Positions 32,625-43,180 of a DNA stretch of 64,000 nucleotides are shown one piece after another. Below the pieces are notes generated by a model. It did not search any database. It worked only from the letters and a program-made list of their open reading frames with translations, and was not told the DNA's origin. Positions within the stretch are counted from its first letter, which is position 1. Every line of letters begins with the position of its first letter. Both the position numbers and the translations under genes were made by a program. Source of the stretch: Neophaeococcomyces mojaviensis (taxonomy: Eukaryota > Ascomycota > Eurotiomycetes > Chaetothyriales); NCBI GenBank assembly GCA_030247915.1, contig JAPDRQ010000133.1, positions 24,392 to 88,391 on the forward strand, given 5' to 3'.

Positions 32625-35473
32625 TCATCGCTTCTCCTTCCTCACAAAACGTCCATTTGGATGGCGCCTCGGGGCTTCCTTCCCCCTGTCCCTCTCCTTT
32701 TGCCTATCAACAACTGGTTTTGGTGCGACTGTAATGCTATCACTATCATCATCAACAGAATCAGCCTTTGAGGCTGTGTTGGCAGTCGAAATTGTCTCGT
32801 TATCCTCCTCCTTAACTCTTTCTGTGTTGACCCTGTTAGCAGCTGCCGTTGCCGTACTAGATCGTCTGCTTTCACGCCGAGAAGGCACGACGCGTTTGTG
32901 AGCAGGTTCTGGTGGCTTTAGCACAGCCTTTGGTTCTTCCTCGGTGTTATCTGCTGGCGCAGTAACATGATCAGCCTTCTGTGGCGGTTCATCAGTTGGC
33001 ACCGTCCCATCAACGTTCTTTGCCGAACTGTCTACTGGTTCATTCAGTGTTGTATCAGCTACAGCGGCCTCCTGCGCAGGCTCCTTCGTGGTAGGAGGTT
33101 CAGATTCCTGTTCCACGGCCGCCGCTGGCTCCGCATTAGTTTTCTCAACATCGTTACTATCGCTAACGCCAGTCATTGGTGTATCCTGCGCGTTCTGAGC
33201 AACCTCACTGATCTGCAGAGCAGGTTTGCCGATTTCAGAGATGGTCGTAGTGCTGCTTTCCTTCTTTTCAGCACTGTCAATCTTTTGATCAGCATTCGTG
33301 TCCCCTCCAACCAGTATCTTAGCAGGTCGGGTTTCTTCCTTGCCTATATGGTTTCCAGGTTGCGCGGATGGTTTTTCATGGTTAACAACAGTCGGCTCGT
33401 AAAGGATTGGCTGTTGATGTGCTGAAGGAGTTGTCATTGGGGAAGCTTGTGGGATCACTTTATGGTTTTCTGTTGGCGCCTGCCATGAAGGCCAGAAGGG
33501 AGCTTGAGCGCTACTCGAAGGCGGCCTCTGGGTGATGGGGGTATTGTCTTTGGGGAGCTGTGCTTGAACAATTTTCGGTTCATGATCACTCATGCCCAGA
33601 GGTCTCACTGGCGTTGAGTTGACACCCTGCCAAGAAGAATTTATAGTAGTAAAACTATTGGTTGGTCGGATAGTAGATAGCTTGTCGGCATTTAGTGGCG
33701 TGTGTACGGTACCCTCTGCAGGGCCCCGCTCACCACGGTGTTGCACGGTTGCACTATGACCAAGTTTGGACATGGGCGTTACGGTGGGACTGTCCGACTC
33801 GTGGGAGGGATGTGATCTCTGCAAGTTTGCTGAGTGATCGCGGCGTACGAAGTCGCGTCGGTCTCCAGAGTCTCTCATCCTAGATTTGATTTTGGTATTC
33901 TTCGGGTCAGCCATCGTTCCCCCTGCCCCAAGTCCTTCGCGTTTCTCGATCTCTTCAATGTGGCTAACCGGAACACCGTACCTTTCCAATGCTTTCTCCA
34001 GGCTACCGATCGTGCCCTTTGGCTGTTCGTGGTTCTTAACAATATGACATTGCAAACCGTGAACAGTTCTCCAGTCAATGCGTCCACAGTTCTCGTGGTT
34101 GCATTTGAGATACATCTCGGTTGGCGTGGTGGTAGGATTATCTTGTGTTCCATTATGTCCATACCATGTCCATATACCACGATTCAGAGAATCTGTCCTT
34201 TCACAGTGATGGTGTCGATTGGCGAAAGCTTCGGACATTTGGTACGGATGCGTAGTGGATGGGGTTCTCTTGCTCGAGCCATTACCTCCTGTACTTGATT
34301 TGTCTTCGCTTGGTGGACCTCTCGATGGAGTCTGTTCTGCAAACGTAGGTCGCTGTTCCGGAGCGTGAATGGTTGTGGACACGGCAGGTGCTGCTGCTGG
34401 CGGTGTTTCTGTTGACCTCGAGTTCACGGCTGCAAATGCGCTAGAAGATGGCTGATTGACTGTTGCAAAGCCCGAGGACATAGGAGGTGGGGGCGGGCGC
34501 GTGTCGTAACTTGTAGATGGATGCCTCGATGGTACTATATTTGGTGTGCTGCTCTGTGGCGGCGCCGTTGAAAGATGCGGTGACCCACGTTGACCATTCG
34601 GCGCATACGAAGGCAAATCTTGTCTGGTATGATCGCCTCGAGAAACTTGCAGGATTGGAGGGCTAGCAGCTGGAGGATATGCAGAACCGGGGTGATAGTG
34701 GCCTGACGGTGAAGGATGTTGATGTGACGAAGGGTAAAATTGATATGATGGCTGACTGGAAGGCGGTGGCGCGTACGGCGTAGTGTCTTGAGCTCTCGCT
34801 TGAAGGCCGTACTCTGTTTGACTTGGATGAGATGCCTGATGGCGCTTTGCTGGTGGTGGAACGGTAGAGTAAGCAGGGCCTCCGGAAGACATGGATGGTG
34901 TCGAATTCACAGAAACGCTTCGGCCCACTGGAGTCGAATCGTCTAGAGGAAGGCCCCGCTTCAATCGCTTTAGTCGTTGCCGTAAACGCTAGCAATATGT
35001 TAGCCAAACCGAAATTCAATGGATTACAAGAAGCACTATACCGTCTCTTCTTCTTCCAGGGTCTCGTAGAAGCGGGTGAAAGCGATGTCCTCCCGCTCTC
35101 GACGCAAGTTAATACGAGAGTCTCGACGTGCGCGAGCATCCATAATGGCCTTAATCCTCTCATCCTGGAGCGCTCGCTTCCGAGCGATTCTTTCATCTTT
35201 GCGTTTCCGTTTTTCCTTTAGCCGGCTGTGCTTCCTAACGTTGTGGTCCTCTACTCGTTCCAGTTCGCGGAGATGAGCCGAAATTGTTGCTGGGTTCTCC
35301 AAGGCTTGCTTTGATGGTGCCGGCGGTAGATTAATTGGCAGGGAGAACGCGGATGCAATATCATTATCCGGATTCGATACATCACTATCTTCGCTCTCGG
35401 GGTCGAAGACATTGGTGGGAGTGCTTGACGATACGGATGCATTATGGTGATGACGGGTTTGGTTGTCAGACAT
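32625..35473 (-). CDS. Large disordered protein with a single C2H2-like zinc finger
   Basis: Two exons, 35473-35042 and 34988-32625; 931 aa, junction in frame. The N-terminal ~145 residues hold an acidic Ser-rich start and a long charged helix (RVEDHNVRKHSRLKEKRKRK to LEEEE) with coiled-coil character. A Pro/Ser/Gln-rich disordered part follows. The only compact region lies about residues 400-500: HHHCERTDSLNRGIWTWYG, a C-x4-C-x13-H-x4-H zinc finger (CNHENCGRIDW to IVKNH), then SLEKALERYGVP and a basic linker. The C-terminal half is Ser/Thr/Pro/Glu-rich and ends in a basic NGRFVRKEKR. This looks like a conserved filamentous-fungal nuclear protein, perhaps a chromatin-complex subunit, but I do not recognise the family with confidence. 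The combination of an N-terminal charged helix and one finger suggests a scaffold rather than a classical multi-finger DNA binder. Confidence 0.75.
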
Positions 35474-37557
35474 CCATGGCGGACGTCGCGGCTGTGCAAG
35501 GTAGTGTTAGTCATGCTTCGGTACACCAGAAAAGCCCCTCACGCCCGAGTGTTAAACAGAGTTGGAATCTTCATAGAAGAGCGAGGATCGTGTCCGTTAA
35601 GAACCATGTCCCTGATACGGATTTCAATCAGATATCAGTGCTACTGGTCTGCCAGTCTGATGTTTGACCCAATGTGGAGAGCGGCGCGATTCGAATCAGT
35701 CGAGGAATCAGGTATCGCTGGCCTGACAAAGCCCACGTCTTGCACTATAAACCACGCCCGGCTTGAAGTATTGGGAGCTGGCTCACTTTCCGAACGATTT
35801 CTGCCCTGACCAAATTTATGCTAGCAACGTAGAATTTGCGTGACTCGCATTTGTCGTTTTGGCGGATGCTCAATGCGCCAGAGTTTCAAACACAAGCATG
35901 ATGAATAGACAAGGATAGGAATCATGTATTTGACGAGTTAAACGTACCTCACCATGAAGAATCGGAGAGCGACTGTCGTAGTTCCGCGTTGGTTGATATG
36001 CCATGGCGCGAAGCCTCGCAAATCAGAACTGACTCAGGGCGGAGTCTACTTGTCACGCGTTCTGAGTTGCTCGCAGTAAACAGCGCGCGTAGTGCTAGAT
36101 GATCGTGGGGAAATAAATGCAATTATGAGCAAAGCATAAGCGAGCGCAAGTCGCGTCAGCCGGTGACGTGAAAGTGAAGAAACACAAGAAGGAAAGATAG
36201 TGTGTACAAGAAAAAGCGCATTTGGCAAGGAACAGAACAGCAAGAAGAGCCAATATCAGCAAACCATTTAGTGCAGTTCAGGAGTGGGGAGCAGGCTCTG
36301 AACATGGTAGGTACAGGAAGTTAGAGCGGCGATAGGTGGACTGAGGAAGCCAGTAGAATACTGTCACACACATGCCCAAATGTAAAGCTACGCCTATTAA
36401 GTCTACAATAGATGACTAGTGCAACATCTTAAGATATGCACGTTGGAGGCTCGAGCGTTGTCTTCCCCAACTGTGCTTGAGAGCATCCTAAGTGCACCCC
36501 CGACTGTCAGCTGCAGCGCTGAATACCCCTTTGCGTTTAATGTTCCTTGGGCTGGTTATGGAGTATTATGCGAATATACGCAGTGCAATTTCCTCACTCT
36601 ACGAGATTAGGTCACATCCATATCTGATAGGTAGACGGTGATTGGATGGTATTGGATAGTGTTGGCCCACCTCTACTTATTGAGTTGAGGGTCAAGGGAT
36701 ACTCCGTACGATATCTAGCTCACACGATTGATCGTATGGTCTCCATCTTCCGTCGTCCACTGGCACGCCTCTAAATGCTTTCAGCTCGTTTCATCAGTGC
36801 AGCAATAAAGACGAAACGCGCTGCAATATTTTCGTGCGTTAAGTGATCTCTGAGCTATCCAATGCAGACTCTCGACCATGCACGTATATCATCCATCCCA
36901 TAGTGTTGGTCCATACGTCACGAAGAAGTTTTTGTTGTGTCGGTGTTCATTAGCGGTCGGGAAATCATGGCTGCTCTGATATGATTGGGCACTATTGGCT
37001 TCTGTCATCTTCGTAGAATATGCACGTTAGTTGTTACAACCATGTGACACTTGGACTACCCCGTACCTGCTAATTTAGACCCTGACTGATTGATCAATCC
37101 GGTCGGGCGAAAAGTCAAAAATGAGAGTCGAGTCGACATGGGTCTAGTAGTATACAACTTTCCTCAGTTAAACACATCAAATGTAGTATCAACAAGTGGT
37201 ATTATATGAAGAGCGGAGTACCCAACACCTTAAGTAGCGACACTGAGCATGTGAGGCACAAGCAAATGCCATTGCTCGTCGACATCATGCTCCTCTTTCC
37301 CCAGCGCCGGTCGAGCTTTTGTTGCTCTGCATACTATCAGCCTCATTTGCTCGTTTGCCATGATCCACAAACATTCATGGACGCAGTGACGGAGAGCACT
37401 GCCTGTCATTTTGATAACACATCCTCATGAAGCTTGAAGTCTTGACCCTTGCCTCCCCACGCGCCGCGTGGTGACTGGATGCTCCAATCACCGGGGATAT
37501 CACTAAAATACAGAAAACATCGCTTTTGATGTCCTAGGACATCTTCCGTATACATGC
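35474..37557. other. 2 kb intergenic region
   Basis: Between two minus-strand genes. It contains the promoter of the C2H2 gene and the Hsp70 3' UTR. Short frames only; no tRNA, repeat or coding signal is supported. Confidence 0.4.
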
Positions 37558-39638
37558 TTACGATTTGTTTTCACCGCCTTGCTGACCTTCGCCACCAGGA
37601 GGAGGCGTTTGTTGGCCTCCTTCCGAACGAGCCTTGTGCATCTTGTCGAACAAGGTGAGAGCAGAAGTCTGGAGTTCATCAATCTTGGCCTTCATTTCCT
37701 CAGCAGTGGCTGTGCCTTCGCCGGTCTGGTTCTTGGCGACGTACTCTCGGAGAGCTGTGATCTTCTCTCGGATAGCGTCAGCCTCGGTCTTCTCCAACTT
37801 GTCTTCGAACTCCTTGAGCGCCTTCTCAGTGTCATTTAATACACTATCAGCGCGGTTGGCAGCTTCAATAGCAGACTTTCGTTCCTTGTCAGCAGCACCG
37901 TACTTCTCGGCATCATCAACCATGTTCTGAATCTCCGAATCAGAGAGACCTGAGCCAGAGGCGATGGTGATGGACTGATCCTTGTTGGTTGACTTGTCTT
38001 TGGCGTGGACGTGAACAATGGAGTCGGCATCAATGTCGAAAGTGACCTCGATTTGAGGGACACCACGGTGAGCGGGTGGGATACCGACGAGCTGGAAGTT
38101 TCCTAGAAGCTTGTTGTCTCGGACAAGCTCACGCTCACCCTGGTAGACCTTGATTTCAACTGCGGTCTGGAAATCGGCAGCGGTGGAGAAGATCTGGGAT
38201 TTCTTGGTTGGGATGGTGGTGTTACGGTTGATCAGACGAGTGAAGACACCACCGAGAGTCTCGATACCAAGGGACAATGGAGTGACGTCGAGGAGGAGCA
38301 CATCCATGACCTCACCAGCAAGAACAGCACCCTGGATGGCGGCACCAATGGCAACGGCCTCATCGGGGTTGACCGACTTGGCTGGATCCCGACCGAAGAT
38401 GCTCTTGACGGACTCCGTGACCTTTGGCATACGGGTCATACCACCGACGAGGATGACTTCTTGGACCTCCTTGGCTGCCAAGTTGGCATCCTTCAAAGCC
38501 TTTCGCACCGGGTCAATAGTCCTGGAGATGAGCGGATCAACGAGCTGTTCGAGTTGGGCTCGGGTCATCTTCTGGTTGATGTGCTTAGGACCGGAGGCAT
38601 CGGCAGTGATGAAAGGCAAGTTGATGTCGGTCTGGAGGGAGGAGGACAGCTCAATCTTGGCCTTCTCAGCTGCCTCACGGATACGCTGGATAGCCATGCG
38701 GTCATTCGACAGATCAATGCCCGAATCCTTCTTGAACTGCTGGACGAGGTGTCGGACCAAGCTGATGTCAAAATCTTCACCACCAAGATGGGTGTCACCG
38801 TTGGTCGACTTGACCTCGAAAACACCTTTCTGGATCTCGAGGATGGAGATATCAAAGGTACCGCCACCAAGATCGTAGACTGCGATGATGCGGTCATCCT
38901 CCTTTTCTAGACCGTAGGCTAGCGCAGCTGCGGTTGGCTCGTTGACCACACGGAGGACGTTGAGACCGGCAATCTGACCAGCATCTTTCGTTGCTTGTCG
39001 CTGCATGTCGTTGAAGTAGGCAGGGACGGTGACAACACCATTCTTGACTGGCTTGCCGAGGTAAGCCTCAGCTGTCTCCTTCATCTTGGCCAGGACCATA
39101 CCACCAATCTGAGACGGTGAGTACTTGTTGCCTCGAGCCTCGACCCAGGCATCGCCGTTGGTATGTTGCACGATCTTGTACGGCACCTCTTTGATGTCAC
39201 GTTGGCACTCAGGATCGGAGAACTTTCGACCGATGAGACGCTTCGTGGCAAAGAGAGTGTTCTCGGGGTTGACGACAGCCTGTCGCTTCGCAGAGACACC
39301 GACTAATCGTTCGCCGCCTTCTGTGAAGGCCACGACTGACGGGGTTGTTCTTGTGCCCTCGGCGTTTTCTATTATTCGGGGCTGCTTGCCTTCCATGATG
39401 GCCACAGCTGAGTTGGTGGTACCCAAGTCAATGCCGATGACTTGCCCCTTAACCTTCTCCGTCGGCTCTGCTGCTTCCGTCGATGCATATCGAGCGAAGA
39501 GAGATGATCGAGGTATCGACTTGGGTTGGGAGATGCGAGACAATGTCGATGCGCGCGGCGCCTGTTCCACAGTTAGGAGATGATTGAGCTCGTAACAGGA
39601 TTCCGACTTACCGAGCGCAACAATCTGGAAGCAAGCAT
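37558..39638 (-). CDS. ssc1: Mitochondrial Hsp70 (Ssc1)
   Basis: Matrix chaperone that drives protein import with the TIM23 motor and folds imported chains. Two exons: 39638-39612 (MLASRLLRS) and 39561-37558; 676 aa. The first 9-codon exon plus APRASTLSRI form a basic, Ser-rich presequence; the mature chaperone begins near EKVKGQVIGIDLGTTNSA. Visible: phosphate loops IGIDLGTTNS and VYDLGGGTFDIS, the VNEPTAAALAYG block, a conserved DVTPLSLGIETLGG linker-to-substrate domain, and a C-terminal lid with GGQQ/Pro/Gly-rich tail. The open frame runs upstream of 39638 through the intron, so the start must come from splicing at GTAAGT / ..GAACAG. The gene is divergent from atp7. Confidence 0.95.
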
Positions 39639-39971
39639 TTTTATTACAGTGTACAAGGTAGATTACACAGAAAGGTAGTGAAGATGGATAGAAGAAATGA
39701 AGCTCGAAGGCGATGGCAAGGTAGGTGAAGTGATGAAGAGATGAAAGATGTTCCTGAAAATTAGTTTCGAGAGATGATCGTGAAAGTCCTGAGCGAGCTT
39801 CGATCATTTTCTAGAGTGCTAGTGGACTCCGTCACGACTTGTCGGCGAACAACGCCGAAGTTTCCCCCTTGTGCCAAATCACGTGCTTTCCCTTGGTCGA
39901 GTGCAAGCTATTCCGTGCAACTTCATCACTGTTTCGCACTCGACAACAGACAACCCTCCACTCTGCTCAAA
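39639..39971. promoter_or_regulatory. Bidirectional promoter of ssc1 and atp7
   Basis: 333 bp between head-to-head starts (39638 minus, 39972 plus), both nuclear genes for mitochondrial proteins. A heat-shock-element-like unit TTCctGAAaaTTA lies at 39751-39763 (third unit imperfect), and a CACGTG E-box at 39880-39885. Function is inferred. Confidence 0.5.
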
Positions 39972-40592
39972 ATGTCTACAGTATGTTCACTATACCTGCT
40001 GCAGGTCCTCGGGAAGCTAACGTGAGCAGCGTGCGGCGGCAAAGCTCGACTGGAGCAAAGTTGGCAGCCAACTGGGTCTCCGAGGCCAAACTGCGACTGC
40101 CCTTGCGAATTTCAAGAAGCGAAACGACGATGCCCGACGAAGAGTCCAGCAACTGTCCGACCAGCCCCAAACCGTCGACTTTGCACATTACCGCGGCATC
40201 TTGAAGAACACCCAGGTGATTGACGAGATCGAACAATACTACAAGACTTTCCAGCCAAAGACCTACGATGTCAGCAAGCAGATAAAGGCCATCGAGAGCT
40301 TCGAACAGGTCGCGCTCAAGAACGCTGAAGAAACCAAGAGCAAGGTTGAGGTCGAATTGAGAAGCTTGGAAAAGGCTCTGGGCGATATCGAGGGTGCTCG
40401 ACAATGGGACGAGACCACTGTTGACGAAGTTGTTCAAGCTGCTCCGGAGATCGACAAGTACACCGAAGAGCTCGTCAAGAAGGGACGATGGATGCCACCG
40501 GGCTACCAAGTAAAACTGCTCGCGATGAAGATCGATAGAAAAAATGCTAACAAGCTACACAGGACAAATTCCCAAATCTTTCGGTCTTGTAA
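39972..40592 (+). CDS. atp7: ATP synthase subunit d (Atp7)
   Basis: Peripheral-stalk subunit of the mitochondrial F1Fo ATP synthase. Three exons: 39972-39980 (MST), 40030-40509, 40563-40592; 172 aa, in frame throughout. Exon 2 shows RAAAKLDWSKV, LGLRGQTATALANFKKRNDD and the long helical core; exon 3 gives the conserved end GYQDKFPNLSVL. Without the last intron (40510-40562, TGCTAAC branch) the frame would run into unrelated sequence, so the splice is well supported. The initial exon is only 9 nt, so the start rests on the divergent promoter layout and on an ATG followed directly by a GTATGT donor. It converges on the methyltransferase at 40772, with ~180 bp between stops. Confidence 0.93.
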
Positions 40593-40771
40593 GGGTCACA
40601 ATCTGTGCAGAAAATGGTACACGCAACGGCTTTTCCTTGCCTCAACAACTCTGTATAGTGAATTAGATTATGTTCTATCAAGTCTACTCGGTCACTTTCT
40701 GTGCACCTTAACAAATCCTTTTCCGCTCAACCCCGGGAACGCACATGACGAGAACTTACATTCATTTACGT

Positions 40772-42014
40772 CTACAGCTTCTGAAAGGCCATTACAGCAT
40801 ATCTAAAAGAGCCATTTGCATAACCCCTCCTCATCGCCCGGAATGCTTGCAGGAATGCAATTCCATCTCTACCCTGACTGAATGCGAAAGCCCAAAGAGA
40901 CGGGTTCTGGATCAACGACCAGGTAATATCCCTAACACAAGTCAACACTCGATGCAACCCGACACATTAAATGACAACTTACCATGTCTTGCTAACCTCA
41001 GCACTAATATCTTGAGGCTCGGCTAGTACGTTCAGACCAGCGTCTGTGGCCATCTTGACATACTCTGACTGTGTGCACAGCGGCGGTAAGAGCATGCCAT
41101 CTACATCAATAACATTAGTTCACTTGTCTGTGGCGACGCCGAAGCAGACAACTCACCCTCAATAGCCTTGATGTCCGCATCACCCGCCTTGACATCCATA
41201 CTTTTGAACCAATCGGCCAATACCAACTTCCCTCCCTTCTTCAACACCATCTCCGCATTCTGGAAAAAGAGCGGCTTATTCGGGAAATGACTCAAAGCCT
41301 CACTAATCCAGACAACATCAAAGTCACCTTTCTCGTCACTTTCGCGGAAATGCTCGCCCATCTTCTCGGCGTCGAGCTCAAGGAACTTGACTTGTCCCTT
41401 GCCCAGGACGGTGAAGTCTCCCGAGTCGCCAGCAGAGGTGGTAGATGCCTCTTTCGAAGCAGCAGTCTTGGTGAGCCGCTTCGCAATCTCAACCTGTTTA
41501 CTAGAGATAGTGATACCAGTCACGGTAGCCCCGAAAGTTGAGGCAAGATAGCGAGATGTGCCTCCGATGCCACAACCAACGTCGAGGATGCGAAGTGGTG
41601 TGGAGCTGCTGCTTGAAAGATGGGAGATCTCAAGAAGGAGCTTAATGAGGTTGAGCTGAGCAGTCTCTTTGGTGTCATTAGCTTTAGACTCGAGCGTGGG
41701 ATAGTAGCCGTGATGGATATGTTCGCCCCTGATTGTGAGGGTACCTTGTTAGCATTGGTAGTAGCTCAGATGAATCCTCCTCAACGGACATGCGAAGGCA
41801 CAACACAACTTATGCTCGGTGTGCTCACGTACCAAAGATTTAGGTAGTAATCACTTGCAAGGTCGTAGTGCAACGTTATGCGCTCTTTGAGTGTTGCCAT
41901 TGTCGAATGTGCAAGACCCATCGGTGTATCATATTGTGTGCTGAGGTTTGTTGGCGTATCCTTCTCAGGATCGCCCGAGGTGTTGAGGGCCGCTGGCCCC
42001 TCTGTTGTTGTCAT
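40772..42014 (-). CDS. Gamma-tocopherol-methyltransferase-like SAM methyltransferase
   Basis: Small-molecule methyltransferase. Four exons: 42014-41833, 41728-41157, 41100-40983, 40931-40772; 343 aa, all phases fit. Exon 1 ends in YDLASDYYLNLW and exon 2 begins GEHIHHGYYP, the block typical of gTMT-like and sarcosine/tocopherol-type enzymes. SAM motif I is ILDVGCGIGGTSRYLAS; then GITISSKQVEIAKRL, FDVVWISEALSHFPNK and GGKLVLADWFK. The C-terminal helices lie in exons 3 and 4. Fungi do not make tocopherol, so the acceptor is unknown; related fungal enzymes methylate sterols, phenols or amines. No targeting signal is evident. Confidence 0.88.
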
Positions 42015-43180
42015 TCTGGTTGCGCAACCTGGTCCAAAAACTCTGTAACAAGTTGTAGCACGATGACTAGAAATATCGGAAACGTCTTCCAAAGAAAAAA
42101 TCCAAATTTCTGCTCACCGTGCCTCAGAGGTTTCCGTGTGCTGTTTCTCTAACGGAGCAAATTGCCGAACTTGGCTTGGATGGTTCCACTGCTTCTCATC
42201 CATGATCGCTGCATTTTATTCTGATATGTCTGGCAACTAGCTATGCTACCTCGCTTCAACTAGCAGGTCGCCGAAAGTAACATCTGATAATGTACATGGC
42301 AGAGATTCGTATGATCAATCATTTTGTTGTACCAGCTACAGCACAATACCAAAGTAGTTGATATCTACTTTGCGTGCGTGACACGGCAGCTTCATGTATT
42401 CCCGAAACACATTGTGCCTCTGACATCCCAACAGTCGAACAATTAAAGGTCTTACTGGCTTTCAATAACAAGTCTCAGAATCTGTATCGCAAGGACTGCT
42501 CATCTAGCCGACCGTTTGCTCGCGCAATCGACCAGTGTCTGTTCAGCCCTGTAAGTGTTCGAATCTAGTCCCTTGTGGCTTGCTCGCTCTCTTCGAGCTT
42601 TTTTGCACTCCCCGAGCAACCCCTCTGATTCACACATTAGCCCCAGATGTGTCAGCTTTACAGGTAGAGGAACGAGATCGAGGGCATGTTGAAGAAGCTG
42701 AAGATGAACATGATGTTTTGTTTGTGGAATCGTGTGCACATCAATGATCAAGGCCTGTATTCAACTAGGCACGCCTTCTTCGTCGCGTGAGATTCTTCAC
42801 TTGAGGAGTTCACGCCCTGCTTTGAGGTACTGGTGCACAAACTCACGCGTGTGAGAGACACGCATGCCAGCGAGGCTGCTTGATAGCAATCCCGTTGAAC
42901 GTGGCAGACACTACGCAGGCATTTTCGTCTTGGTCACAAGGATCAGAAGCGGGAAAGTAGGGTGAAGAGAAGTGACAGAGAGCTATTTCAGACGAGATGA
43001 AACTAGTTGCCACCAAAAGCAAGAAAGGTTTCGAATTTTAATGTCTTCACTTAAGAGTCAAATCTTCCAAGAAAGCACAATCCATAAATCCGTCCATCCA
43101 GTATTACAAAAGCTTGTGTTACCCTCTTTGCCAACTTCACCTTGCCCGCGACCTTGATAATCACGCCTGGTGATTTGGCA
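42015..43180. other. Intergenic region between methyltransferase and laccase
   Basis: About 1.2 kb. Bases 42015-42150 could extend the methyltransferase frame upstream but contain no in-frame ATG. No other gene is supported. Confidence 0.4.

Noticed and set aside
35685..35705. GATTCGAATC resembling a tRNA T-loop (B box)
   Set aside because: No matching A box, acceptor stem or anticodon arm could be folded around it; also checked near 42555 and 55650 with the same result.
38150..38878. 242-codon open frame on the plus strand
   Set aside because: Antisense to mitochondrial Hsp70; the same codon-bias artefact, with no homology signs.
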